Notes: generated by a model from the sequence alone, not told the origin. 64,000 bases of DNA from Mycobacterium sp. 1554424.7 (GCF_001665295.1 NZ_LZSE01000100.1:1-64000), one strand, 5' to 3'; shown: positions 44,388-58,194, counted from the stretch's first letter. Numbers and translations are program-made.

Positions 44388-45104
44388 CTAAGCCGAGATA
44401 CGACCGAGAATTTCGGAGTTTTCGGCGCACATCAGCTTGAATTGTTCGGGCTCGGCGTGCGTCGCGATGGTGCGCCGGTCCCACCACATCACCTTGGTGC
44501 GGTATTCGTCGGTGGGATAGGCGGCCGCCGGAATCCGAGAGGCCACGACGCCTCCGGAGGATCGCCACTGCTCCAACACGTGGGCCGCCGCGGTGGCCAT
44601 GACGAACTGGACGCCCAGCAGCGTCATCATCGGCAGCGCGGTCCGCGCCAGCATCCGCGACAGCGCCCGGCCGCCGTAATCGCGAGAGTCGGTCCAGGCG
44701 CTCTTGACCTCCACCACGCCGAAGGGGATGCGGTTGGCAATCATGTGTCGCAGCACGGCGCGCCCCGGGCTGCCGTTCCACTCCTCAAGCGCATGGGAGT
44801 CCTCCGGTGCGCGCAGGGGACCCACGACGCGCGTACCGCCGACCACCCGGCCCGCCGGATTGACCGCGGCGAAGAACAGCGTCGTGTCGGCACCGTCGCG
44901 CACCGCGTCCAGGTCGAGCACCCATTCCAGCCCGTGCCGGCGATAGCTGCGAAACGCGCCCTCCAGGTACTGATCCCACAGCTCGGGATCCGCCTCCGGC
45001 GTGGACGCGGCGATCCAACACCCCGTCGCCTCATCGCGCCAGCCCGCTCCGCCTTCCAACCACGAGCCGTTAATCGCCTCGCCGGTGAGCTGAGCCGCTT
45101 CCAT
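44388..45104 (-). CDS. Putative N-acyltransferase of the GNAT / LuxI-FeeM fold
   Basis: 238 residues from the ATG at 45104, which has GAAGGG at good spacing; a TTG ten codons upstream is rejected. The middle reads GLEWVLDLDAVRDGADTTLF, then NPAGRVVGGTRVVGPLRAP, the pattern of the first beta strands of LuxI/FeeM-type acyltransferases (Trp, Asp-x-Asp, strand, G-T-R-V). EVKSAWTDSRDYGG follows, then a helix and a GVQFVMATAAAHVLEQWRSSG segment like the acyl-pocket end of GNAT folds. I do not recognise a M. tuberculosis ortholog. The fold is inference from these patterns; substrates (acyl-CoA or acyl-ACP plus amine) are unknown. Confidence 0.6.
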   Translation of the reverse strand: MEAAQLTGEAINGSWLEGGAGWRDEATGCWIAASTPEADPELWDQYLEGAFRSYRRHGLEWVLDLDAVRDGADTTLFFAAVNPAGRVVGGTRVVGPLRAPEDSHALEEWNGSPGRAVLRHMIANRIPFGVVEVKSAWTDSRDYGGRALSRMLARTALPMMTLLGVQFVMATAAAHVLEQWRSSGGVVASRIPAAAYPTDEYRTKVMWWDRRTIATHAEPEQFKLMCAENSEILGRISA

Positions 45105-45723
45105 AGGTATCCCTTCGCCTTCAAGCCAGGACAACCGGACTATTTCGCCGGCGTGTCTCGAATTATTTCCTAAAATATGCGCATGACAAATAACCAGGAG
45201 TATTTATTCTCTTGAGTATCGTTTGTCGTGGCCAAAGCGTTAGTGTTACCGATCAGTAATCGGCAACGAGTCGAAAGTTTGCGCGGGGCGACGGGGGATG
45301 ACCCCGTTGATGACCTGCCCGGTGATCGATTTGCCCGCCCCGACCGGGTAGGCCGTGGCGCCTCGCGCCGGCGTGGGGCGCTTCCCAAGCGGCGATGACC
45401 TTCACTTAACGCGGCCGGGCCGATGCACACCCAGATGATTCAACCCGACGGCCGTGAGGGCTTCTACCTGTGGATTCCCTGTGCCGCGGCGGCCGGTGTG
45501 GCACAAGTTTGCTGCGACCCCGCGGGAAATCGGGCGCGTTTTTCCTCCGGCTTTCGTGGGTTTACGGGATTTTGCGTACCGGCGTCGTGGCGGCGAAGGC
45601 GCGGAATTGCAGAGCCGGGCGATTTCGTTCGCGGGCCGATGTTTGGCAACTGATCGTGTTTAAAGCGAGCGGCGGCGGGTGGCTCTTCGCGAAGCTGCCG
45701 GCGGTTAGCGCAGAATCGACGTC
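45105..45723. other. 619-bp gap with an AT-rich patch, no supported gene
   Basis: The stretch 45161-45250 is markedly AT-richer than its surroundings, with the self-complementary ATGCGCAT at 45177-45184, two GAGTAT copies, and T-rich strings. It probably carries the promoter of the leftward acyltransferase-P450-methyltransferase genes. The rest (45260-45723) has ordinary GC; its short open frames lack recognisable protein character. No repeat or transposon end was found. Confidence 0.5.
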
Positions 45724-46152
45724 GTGAGCAGGCGGCCGACCGTGGCGCGCGTCCGGCGTGCGATTTTTGCGCGGCACTGCAACCCGTGGAGCGCCTGGAC
45801 GCGCTGGGCGAGCACGCCGCTCACGCTCGTGCCGATCTGGACGCGGCGATGGCGCCACGCGGCGTGGATCGCGCTGTGGTTCGCGGTCAACCCCGTCGTC
45901 TTCGGCAAGCCGGCGCACGAACGCGCCTGGTCAACCCGGGCGATGCTGGGCGAGGAACTGTGGGTGAGCCGTCGACCCCGAGACGCGGCCATGCTGGTCA
46001 GCGCCGTGACGTCCGCGTCCGCGCTGGGCGCAGTCGTCGCCGCCCGCCGCCATCGATTGGGGCCGGCCGCATTCGCCACCGCGGTACAGATGGCCCTGAC
46101 GCTGGTGTATTGGGAGCAGATGGTGCGCTATTTGGACCGCCGAGCGCAGTAG
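45724..46152 (+). CDS. DUF6653-like small membrane protein
   Basis: 142 residues from GTG 45724. The N-terminal segment F-A-R-H-C-N-P-W-S-A-W-T-R and the following hydrophobic stretches (about 30-55, 88-106 and 112-130) fit a small protein family of unknown function that I recall as DUF6653. Likely membrane-associated. It is the first of three genes packed head to tail (next start 10 bp later). Confidence 0.65.
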   Translation: MSRRPTVARVRRAIFARHCNPWSAWTRWASTPLTLVPIWTRRWRHAAWIALWFAVNPVVFGKPAHERAWSTRAMLGEELWVSRRPRDAAMLVSAVTSASALGAVVAARRHRLGPAAFATAVQMALTLVYWEQMVRYLDRRAQ

Positions 46153-46161
46153 CGTGGCGTC

Positions 46162-46401
46162 ATGGCCGACGAACCGACAGTCCCCGAACCCGACGCTGGG
46201 TACGACAGCGCCGGCGTGCCGACTTTCGAATCCGTCCGCGAAAAGATCGAGTCCCGGTATGCGACGGCAGAGGGTGGGGCGGAGCTCGACGCCGACACCG
46301 CCGAGGGCCGCGCCGTCGAGGAGCAGTACGAAGACCGCCAGCGCGCCGCGGCCGAGAGGTTGGCGCAAATCCGGGAGTCGATGCGCTCCGACGAGCGTTG
46401 A
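46162..46401 (+). CDS. Small acidic hypothetical protein (possibly Rv1638A-like)
   Basis: 79 residues, highly charged and hydrophilic, with a Glu/Arg-rich helical second half (EEQYEDRQRAAAERLAQIRE) that could form a coiled coil. ATG 46162. Its position next to uvrA recalls the small gene Rv1638A of M. tuberculosis, but I cannot confirm orthology. Its stop is 1 bp before the next start, supporting a real, co-translated gene. Confidence 0.65.
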   Translation: MADEPTVPEPDAGYDSAGVPTFESVREKIESRYATAEGGAELDADTAEGRAVEEQYEDRQRAAAERLAQIRESMRSDER

Positions 46402-46402
46402 G

Positions 46403-47584
46403 GTGCGTGCGTTCACGGTCGACGAGCGGCGTAACCGCTTGGCGCGCAGGCACTTCCTTTCCCCGGGCGACACAGCGCCGATAGCGCGGGTGATCGCCGG
46501 GCTGCTCGGCCTGCACGCGACCGATCCCGCCACGCCCTACCTGTCGCTGTGGGCGCGGTCGCCCGGTTTCGTGACCGACGACCTTGACGCGCAGCTGTAC
46601 CGGAAGCGTTCCGCTGTCAGGCATCTGGCGATGCGGCGAACGCTGTGGCTGGTAATGAGCGACGACCTGACGCTGATCCAGGCGGCCGCCAGTGACCGGG
46701 TCGCCGACAACGAACGTCGCCGGCTGGCGGCCGACGTCCGCAAGGCCGGGGTGGCAACCGACGGCGACCGGTGGGTCGACCTGGCGTGCTCCGCGGTGGT
46801 GGGCCACCTCGGCGACAACGGCCCGGCCAGCAGCACCGAACTGCGGGCCGCGCTGCCCGAGCTGGCCGGAACCTACGACCCGGCACCCGGAAAGCGTTGG
46901 GGCGGCCACGTTCCCGTCGGCCCGCGGGTGCTGACGGTGCTCTCGGCGCGAGGCGCGATCGTGCGTGGACCGAACGACGGCGCCTGGACCACGTCGCGGC
47001 CGCGCTGGGCCAGCACCGCGGATTGGCTCGGCCACGTCGGCGAACCGCCACCGGAACGGCAAGCCCGGGCCGAGCTGACTCGCCGCTGGCTGGCCGCCTT
47101 TGGGCCGGCGACCGTCGCGGATATCAAGTGGTGGTTCGGTACCACGCTGACCGCGGCGCGACAGGCCCTGTCCGACGTCGGGGCGGTGGAAGTCGACCTG
47201 CACGGCAGCGGGACCGGCTGGGCGCTGCCCGACGACCTCGATCCCGAACCCGACGCGGCGCCGTGGTGCGCGCTGCTGCCGGGCCTGGACGTCACCACAA
47301 TGGGCTGGTTTCAGCGCGATTGGTACCTCGACCCGCATCGCGCCCAGGTTTTCGACGGCAACGGCAACGCCGGCCCCACGGCCTGGTGGAACGGGCGCGT
47401 GGTGGGCGGCTGGTATCAGGACGACGGCGCCCGCGTCCGGCTGCAGCTCCTCGAGGACCCCGGCCGCGACGGACGGCGTGCCCTGCAGCGACGCGCCGAC
47501 GAGCTCACCTCGTGGCTGGACGGCGTGCGGATCAAGCCGCGCTTTCCGTCGCCGCTGTCGAAGGCCGGCGCCGGGTCGGGCTGA
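46403..47584 (+). CDS. Winged-helix AlkZ/YcaQ-like protein (HTH_42)
   Basis: 393 residues from GTG 46403, one base after the preceding stop. It matches the winged-helix DNA-binding-domain family that includes the DNA glycosylases AlkZ and YcaQ: N-terminal VRAFTVDERRNRLARRH and GLLGLHATDPATPYLSLWAR, then RTLWLVMSDD, a mid-region GPATVADIKWWFG typical of the family, and a late WFQRDWYL block. The catalytic Q-x-Q/Q-x-D position of the characterised glycosylases appears as His-Ala-Thr-Asp, so glycosylase activity is uncertain. Convergent with uvrA. Confidence 0.8.
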   Translation: MRAFTVDERRNRLARRHFLSPGDTAPIARVIAGLLGLHATDPATPYLSLWARSPGFVTDDLDAQLYRKRSAVRHLAMRRTLWLVMSDDLTLIQAAASDRVADNERRRLAADVRKAGVATDGDRWVDLACSAVVGHLGDNGPASSTELRAALPELAGTYDPAPGKRWGGHVPVGPRVLTVLSARGAIVRGPNDGAWTTSRPRWASTADWLGHVGEPPPERQARAELTRRWLAAFGPATVADIKWWFGTTLTAARQALSDVGAVEVDLHGSGTGWALPDDLDPEPDAAPWCALLPGLDVTTMGWFQRDWYLDPHRAQVFDGNGNAGPTAWWNGRVVGGWYQDDGARVRLQLLEDPGRDGRRALQRRADELTSWLDGVRIKPRFPSPLSKAGAGSG

Positions 47585-47595
47585 TCGTGTAGACC

Positions 47596-47657
47596 CACCG
47601 AGACTGCGGTCAGCGCGCGGATTTCGCGAAATCGAGGCGCTGAGCGCAGTTTCGGTG
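47596..47657. terminator. Long inverted repeat between convergent genes, likely bidirectional terminator
   Basis: 21-nt arms (47596-47616 and 47637-47657; core CCGAGACTGCGGTCAGCGC) pair with two mismatches, and the loop contains a 14-bp palindrome GATTTCGCGAAATC. It fills the 84-bp gap between the stops of the AlkZ-like gene and uvrA. No U-run follows. Confidence 0.6.
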
Positions 47658-47668
47658 CGGCCTCTTGG

Positions 47669-50575
<2,907 letters not shown>

Positions 50576-50686
50576 GCTGCCTTCTTTCGGTGAATCTCTC
50601 AGGTGCTGTAGCCGTTAATGCGCACGGCGCATTCCATGCTATGTGCCCATACCGACAAGCGGCCGGTGACCAGTAACGTGGCCGCT

Positions 50687-51373
50687 ATGACCGTCTCGGT
50701 TCAGCCAAGCGACAATTACACCGGACACGTCGACCCTGGTACCGCGGCCCGCCGGACCCTACCCGGCGCCACGATTCTAAAGGCGTCGGTCGGCCCGATG
50801 GACAACAATGCGTATCTGGTGACGTGTTCGGCTACGGGCGAAACGCTGCTGATCGACGCCGCCAACGACGCCGACGTCCTGCTCGACCTGATCCGCCGGT
50901 ACGCCCCGAAGCTCTCGCTGATCGTCACCAGCCATCAGCACTTCGATCACTGGCAGGCGCTCGAAGCCGTCGCGAAGGCCACCGGCGCGCCGACCGCCGC
51001 CAACGAGATCGACGCCGAACCGCTGCCGGTCCCGCCCGACCGTTTGCTGGCGGGCGGCGACACCGTTCAGATCGGCGAGCTGAGCTTCGACGTCATCCAC
51101 CTGCGCGGGCACACGCCCGGTTCGGTCGCGCTGGCCCTGGACGGGCCCGCGACCGGCGGGGTCACGCAGTTGTTCACCGGGGACTGCCTGTTCCCCGGCG
51201 GCGTGGGCAAGACGTGGCAGGCCGGAGACTTCACGCAGCTGCTCGACGACGTCACCACCAGGGTGTTCGACGTGTACGACGACTCCACGGTCATCTATCC
51301 CGGCCACGGCGACGACACCGTGTTGGGCGCCGAGCGCCCGCACCTGGCCGAATGGCGCGAGCGCGGCTGGTAG
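50687..51373 (+). CDS. Metallo-beta-lactamase-fold hydrolase (Rv1637c type)
   Basis: 228 residues from ATG 50687; an upstream in-frame ATG at 50618 would add 23 poorly conserved residues. The metal ligands are all in place: TSHQHFDHWQA (HxHxDH-type), LRGHTPGS, FTGDCLFPGGVG and YPGHGDDT. The fold resembles glyoxalase II-like hydrolases; the substrate is unknown. Divergent from uvrA with a 111-bp gap, convergent with the stress-protein gene. Confidence 0.9.
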   Translation: MTVSVQPSDNYTGHVDPGTAARRTLPGATILKASVGPMDNNAYLVTCSATGETLLIDAANDADVLLDLIRRYAPKLSLIVTSHQHFDHWQALEAVAKATGAPTAANEIDAEPLPVPPDRLLAGGDTVQIGELSFDVIHLRGHTPGSVALALDGPATGGVTQLFTGDCLFPGGVGKTWQAGDFTQLLDDVTTRVFDVYDDSTVIYPGHGDDTVLGAERPHLAEWRERGW

Positions 51374-51391
51374 AAGCGCGGTTGGAGCGGC

Positions 51392-51487
51392 CGAGTGTGA
51401 ACTGACGGCTTTCCGTGTGCACAGGGGGCGGGATTCTGGCGATTTTGCCGCCCGCGACACACACTCAAGGCCCTACATGCACACTCG
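51392..51487. terminator. Nested inverted repeats between convergent genes
   Basis: Outer arms CGAGTGTG / CACACTCG (51392-51399, 51480-51487) enclose inner arms GGGCGG / CCGCCC (51426-51431, 51448-51453), with further partial GTGTG/CACAC pairing between them. It lies in the 127-bp gap between two convergent stops and is likely a bidirectional terminator or a dispersed intergenic element. Confidence 0.5.
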
Positions 51488-51500
51488 ATCCCGAAGCTGA

Positions 51501-51941
51501 CTACGTGGTGTGCACGATCAGCACGTCGACCTTGGCCCGGCGCGAGACGTTGGCCGGCACCGATCCGAGCAGCCGTCCCGCGATCGTGCTCAGGCCAACG
51601 TTGCCGACGACCAGCAGGTCGGCTTTTTCGTCCTCTGCCAGCTTGACCAGCGCGTCGACGGGCGCGCCGACGATCGATCGGTCTTCCACGTTCTTTGCGC
51701 CCGCCTTGTGCGCCCGCTCCTTGGCGTCCTGCAGGATCGCGTAAATCGGCGCGGTCCCGGACACCTTGTAGCTCTCGTCCCGCAGTGCGTCGGCGGCCCG
51801 AGTGTCCTCGTGTTGGGGCAGATACGCCGACGCGATGATCAGCTTTGCGTCGTCCCCCGCGATCTGCGCTGCCCGGTCCACCGCACGAAACGACGAATCC
51901 GAGCCGTCGGTCCCGACCACCACGGTCCGATAGGCACTCAT
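51501..51941 (-). CDS. Universal stress protein (Rv1636/TB15.3 type)
   Basis: 146 residues, a single USP domain. V-V-V-G-T-D-G-S at the N-terminus and the ATP-type loop VVGNVGLSTIAGRLLGSVPANV are conserved. The M. tuberculosis and M. smegmatis orthologs are reported to bind cAMP, which connects it with the cyclase at 25.7 kb only in concept. ATG 51941. A -10-like GATACT is at 51980-51985 on the minus strand. Confidence 0.95.
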   Translation of the reverse strand: MSAYRTVVVGTDGSDSSFRAVDRAAQIAGDDAKLIIASAYLPQHEDTRAADALRDESYKVSGTAPIYAILQDAKERAHKAGAKNVEDRSIVGAPVDALVKLAEDEKADLLVVGNVGLSTIAGRLLGSVPANVSRRAKVDVLIVHTT

Positions 51942-52248
51942 TTACCCTCCCAGTTTCGGTTGGTCAGCCAAGCAAAGACAGTATCGCGTTTGCCGGATGG
52001 AAAGGAGAAAGATTTCCGACTCAGCGTGGCGTCGAGCAACCGGCGTTCGCCCAGGTCGCGCGGCACCCCGGACCGATTTGCCCGATCATCAAAAGGCGAA
52101 CTGAGCAGGACGGACGTCGAAAGCGTTGACCGGCCCCGCTTTTGGCGAACTGCGCGGGCCCGCCGGAAACGCGCGCGAGCACCCTACCGTCACCCGCCGG
52201 GCCGGCAGCGAGCCAGTTCACTTGGCGCCCCTTACAGTGACAATCATC
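51942..52248. promoter_or_regulatory. Divergent stress-protein / mannosyltransferase upstream region
   Basis: 307 bp. Leftward: -10-like GATACT (51980-51985). GGAAAGGAGAAAGATTTCC near 52000 has short GGAAA/TTTCC symmetry. Rightward, no convincing promoter box was found before 52249. No gene is supported. Confidence 0.4.
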
Positions 52249-53832
52249 ATGGCCCTATCCACCGCTGATCAGCGCGCATTCGACGGCTCAGACGTCGCCG
52301 ACGAGGCGCCACCCGCGCGCCCGCGCGGCCGGCTGCTCGATCCGTGGGCGATCGCCGTTTTCGCCGCCGTCGTCAGCGCTTCCTGGGCCTGCAGGCCGTC
52401 GCTGTGGTTCGACGAGGGAGCCACCATTTCGGCCTCGGCCAGCAGGACTTTGCCCGAGCTGTGGAAGCTGCTGGGCCACATCGACGCTGTTCACGGGCTG
52501 TATTACCTGCTGATGCACGGCTGGTTCGCGATGTTTCCGCCGACGGAGTTCTGGTCGCGGGCGCCCAGCGCCCTGGCGGTCGGGGCGGCCGCCGCCGGCG
52601 TCACGGTGTTTACCAGGCAGTTCGTCGCCGGGCGCGCCACCGCGGTGTGCGCGGGCGCGGTCTTCGCGATCTTGCCGCGCACCACCTGGGCCGGCATGGA
52701 AGCGCGCTCATATGCCTTCGCAGCGGCCGCGGCCATCTGGCTGACGGTGTTGCTGGTCGCCGCCGTCCGGAGCAACCGGCCGCGATTGTGGGTCGGCTAC
52801 GCGCTGGCCCTGATGCTGTCGATCCTGCTCAGCCTCAACCTGGTCCTGTTGGTGCTGGTGTACGCGGTGATGGTGCCGCTGCTGGCGCCGAAGGCATCCC
52901 GCAGGTCCCCGGTGACTCGGTGGGCGGTCGCCTCGGCCGTCGCCGTCGGCGCCATGACGCCGTTCCTCGTGTTCGCCCATGGCCAGGTGTACCAGGTGAA
53001 CTGGCTCTTTCCAGTCAGCTGGCACTACGCCTTCGACATCGTCCTGCGGCAGTACTTCGACCACAGCGTTCCCGTCGCGATTCTCACGGCGGTGCTTCTC
53101 GTCGCGGCGGTCGTGGCGTGGCGGAGGGGCGCGCGGGGCCCGGCGGGCGACGTGGGCCTCCTGCTGGTCATGTGTGCGGCGTGGATCGTCCTGCCCACCG
53201 CGCTCGTGGTCGTCTACTCGGCCGTCATCGAACCGATCTACTTTCCCCGCTACCTGATCCTCACCACGCCCGCGGCGGCCGTCGTCATGGCGGTCGCCAT
53301 CGTCACGTTCGCGCGCAAACCCCGGCCGATCGCGGCGGTGGTCCTGACGTTCGCCGCCGCGGCGGTGCCGAATTACCTGTTCATCCAGCGCTGGCCGTAC
53401 GCCAAAGAGGGCTGGGATTACAGCCAGGTGGCCGACCTGATCGGCTCCCATGCCGCGCCCGGTGACTGCCTCATGGTGGACAACACCGTGCCCTGGCGCC
53501 CCGGGCCGATCCGCGCCCTGCTGGCCACCCGGCCGGCGGCCTTTCATTCGCTGATCGACGTGGAACGCGGGGTCTACGGTCCCAAGGTGGGCTGGCTGTG
53601 GGACGGCCACGTCGCCGTGTGGCTGACGACGGCCAAGATCAACAAGTGCCCGGCCATCTGGACCATCACCAACAAGGACGGCTCGCTGCCGGATCACCAA
53701 GCGGGACAGTCGTTACCGCCGGGAACCGCCTTCGGACGCGCCCCGGCCTATCGGTTCCCGAGCTACCTCGGGTTCCACATCGTCGAGCGTTGGCAGTTCC
53801 ATTACTCGCAGGTCGTGAAGTCGACGCGGTGA
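52249..53832 (+). CDS. GT-C mannosyltransferase (Rv1635c type)
   Basis: 527 residues from ATG 52249; a GTG four codons earlier is possible. A polytopic protein with about nine to eleven membrane segments. After the first segment comes SLWFDEGATIS, with the Asp-Glu pair of GT-C enzymes that use polyprenyl-phosphate sugars. A C-terminal non-membrane part of about 130 residues follows. The M. tuberculosis ortholog is needed for the first mannose caps on lipoarabinomannan, using polyprenyl-phosphomannose outside the membrane. Next to the stress-protein gene as in M. tuberculosis. Confidence 0.9.
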   Translation: MALSTADQRAFDGSDVADEAPPARPRGRLLDPWAIAVFAAVVSASWACRPSLWFDEGATISASASRTLPELWKLLGHIDAVHGLYYLLMHGWFAMFPPTEFWSRAPSALAVGAAAAGVTVFTRQFVAGRATAVCAGAVFAILPRTTWAGMEARSYAFAAAAAIWLTVLLVAAVRSNRPRLWVGYALALMLSILLSLNLVLLVLVYAVMVPLLAPKASRRSPVTRWAVASAVAVGAMTPFLVFAHGQVYQVNWLFPVSWHYAFDIVLRQYFDHSVPVAILTAVLLVAAVVAWRRGARGPAGDVGLLLVMCAAWIVLPTALVVVYSAVIEPIYFPRYLILTTPAAAVVMAVAIVTFARKPRPIAAVVLTFAAAAVPNYLFIQRWPYAKEGWDYSQVADLIGSHAAPGDCLMVDNTVPWRPGPIRALLATRPAAFHSLIDVERGVYGPKVGWLWDGHVAVWLTTAKINKCPAIWTITNKDGSLPDHQAGQSLPPGTAFGRAPAYRFPSYLGFHIVERWQFHYSQVVKSTR

Positions 53833-53870
53833 CGAGGCGTAGGAGCGCCATCCGTGGGTAGTTGACGGGC

Positions 53871-54590
53871 ATGCAGATTCTGCTGGCCACCCCGCTGCTG
53901 GACGGCGACGTGCAGGGCGTGCGTCACGTCGTCGAACTGTTGGCCGCCTTCGGGTTGACAGCACTCATCGGCCTGGAACGAACGATCCAGGGCAAGAGCG
54001 CGGGCCTGCGTACCCAGACCATCGTCGGCACGTCGTCGGCATTGATCATGCTGGTCAGCAAATTCGGTTTCTTCGATATCGTGCACGAAGGGACCGTCTC
54101 GCTCGACCCGTCCCGCGTCGCCGCCCAAATCGTCTCCGGGGTGGGCTTTTTGGGTGCCGGCATCATCATCACGCGCCGAGGTGCCGTGCACGGGCTCACC
54201 ACGGCGGCGGCGGTCTGGGAATCCGCCGCAATCGGCATGGCGGTGGGCGCGGGCCTGCTGCTGCTGGCCATCGCCGTCGTGGCGCTGCACTTCGTCAGCG
54301 CGCTCGCGTTCAGCGCCGTGGAGCGTCAGCTCACCGCCCGGCTGCGCGGGACCCGCCGGCTGACCATCATCTACGAGAACGGCCGCGGCGTGCTGCGGGA
54401 GCTGCTGCGGATCTGCGGGCAGCGGGACTGGCAGCTCACCGAACTCGACGCGGATGCCCACGACATCGACGACGGCGAGGTCAGGGTGACGATGACACTG
54501 TCGGGCGCCAAGATGGGCAACGCCACAGAGGTTTTCACCGGGGTCGACGGGGTCGTCGCCGTGCTGCGCGGCGGGGAGGAACCGGACTGA
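53871..54590 (+). CDS. MgtC/SapB-family membrane protein
   Basis: 239 residues from ATG 53871; TTG three codons earlier is an alternative. Four or five N-terminal membrane segments carry the family motifs LIGLERTIQGKSAGLRTQTI and VGFLGAGIIITRRG. A soluble ACT-like C-terminal domain (about 155-239) follows. MgtC-type proteins help intracellular growth and magnesium-limited survival, partly by affecting ATP synthase. M. tuberculosis mgtC (Rv1811) lies elsewhere, so this copy is an addition to the conserved order. Convergent with the MFS gene, 2 bp between stops. Confidence 0.88.
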   Translation: MQILLATPLLDGDVQGVRHVVELLAAFGLTALIGLERTIQGKSAGLRTQTIVGTSSALIMLVSKFGFFDIVHEGTVSLDPSRVAAQIVSGVGFLGAGIIITRRGAVHGLTTAAAVWESAAIGMAVGAGLLLLAIAVVALHFVSALAFSAVERQLTARLRGTRRLTIIYENGRGVLRELLRICGQRDWQLTELDADAHDIDDGEVRVTMTLSGAKMGNATEVFTGVDGVVAVLRGGEEPD

Positions 54591-54592
54591 CC

Positions 54593-55977
54593 TCAGCGGT
54601 TGGCGCGGACGGCGCGGTATGACGCCACGACACCGGCCCCGGTCAACACGGTGAACACGGCGAACAACCAGCGGGCCGCCATCGCGTCGCCGCCCTGGGT
54701 CGCGTTGACCACGACACCGGCCACGCCGGCGCCGAACGCCCCCGAGATCAGCTGCACCGTATTGATCGCGGCGGCCGCCGCGACACCTTCGGCCGGGTCG
54801 TCGACGGAATCCATTGCGCGCACGGATAAATGGGGCCAGGCCATCCCAATCCCGATCCCCGCGACGAGCAGCGCCAGCGTCCACGCCGCTACGGTCCCGG
54901 CCGACGCGTTGTCGCGCTGGGTGAGCGCACCCAGCGCCAGGCCGGACGCCACCACCACCGGCGCCGCCACGATCACCCGACCGATCGCCCGCGGGCTCTC
55001 CAGCGACGCGCTCACGATCTCGGAGACCGTCCAGCCGACCGCCAGCGCCGCACCCAGGAACCCGGCGGCGAGCGGCGTCATGTGCGCCAACCGCTGGCCG
55101 AACAGCGGCACGTAGGTGTCCACCATCGCCCCGATCATCAGCAGGCCCATGGCCAGGTAGATCCACTTCAGCGGGCCGGGCCCGAACACGCTGGGCGGCA
55201 GCACCGCCGCGCGCATGCGCCGGTCGACGATCGCGAACAACCCGACCAGCACGACGGCGGCGGCGAGCAGCCCGGCGGTCGCGGCGACGTTGTGTGGGAT
55301 CTGGGCGACGCTGACCGCCAGGGCCGCCGCGCCGATCAGCACCAGCGACCACACCGGGATCCGCAGCGGCGGTGCGTCGGCGCTCCGGCCGGCGGGCAGC
55401 GCGATCGGCACCAGCGTGGCCATCAGCGCCGTCAGAATGGCCATCGCGACGAACGCCCACCGCCACAGCCCGAATTGGGCGAACAGGCCGCCGGTCGCGG
55501 GCCCCACCACCGTCGCGACCCCCCACATCGCCGACACCAGCGCCGAGGCCCGGGTCCACAGCGAGCGGGGCAGCGCCGCGTTGATCACCGCGTAGCCAAG
55601 ACCGGCCAGCAGGCCGCCGGCCACGCCCTGCAGGGTGCGCGCCGCGATCAGGACCTCCATGTTGGGGGCCGCCCCGCATGCCAGGCTCGCGACACCAAAC
55701 ACGGCCAGCCCCAACAGGAACGACGAGCGCGCCCCGATGCGCACCAGCATCGGATTGACCATGGTCGCCGCGACCACCGAGCCGACCAGGTACAGGGTCG
55801 TCACCCACGCGTAGAGGCGGCTACCGCCGATCTCGGCCACGGTGTTCGGCAGCAGGCTGATGGTCAGGAACTCGTTGGTGGCGTACAGCGCGACGCCACC
55901 GGCCAGCACAATCGAGGTGCCCAGGTATTTGGCGCCCAGCAGCTCGCGCCAGCTGCCGGTGATGGCGTCGGTGTGCG

Positions 55978-55981
<4 letters not shown>
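54593..55981 (-). CDS. MFS efflux transporter (Rv1634 type)
   Basis: 462 residues with about 12-14 membrane segments. An MFS loop 2-3 motif is partly visible ([16 protein letters not shown]), and [21 protein letters not shown] fits the drug:H+ antiporter type. The start is GTG 55981, overlapping the uvrB stop as GTGA, so it is translationally coupled to uvrB, as Rv1634 neighbours uvrB in M. tuberculosis. Substrate unknown; the ortholog was linked to fluoroquinolone efflux. Confidence 0.92.
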
Positions 55982-58146
<2,165 letters not shown>

Positions 58147-58194
58147 GGCACCAGGGTAGAGCGGCGTACCGACAAGTGCGCCCGCCGCTTCTCC

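Noticed and set aside
45170-45653. Short open frames in the gap before the DUF6653-like gene
   Set aside because: No ribosome site, no protein-like composition, inconsistent frames; left as non-coding.
53802-55808. 668-codon minus-strand open frame over the MgtC-like and MFS genes
   Set aside because: Shadow of the MFS gene in another frame; Arg/Gly-rich with no motif.
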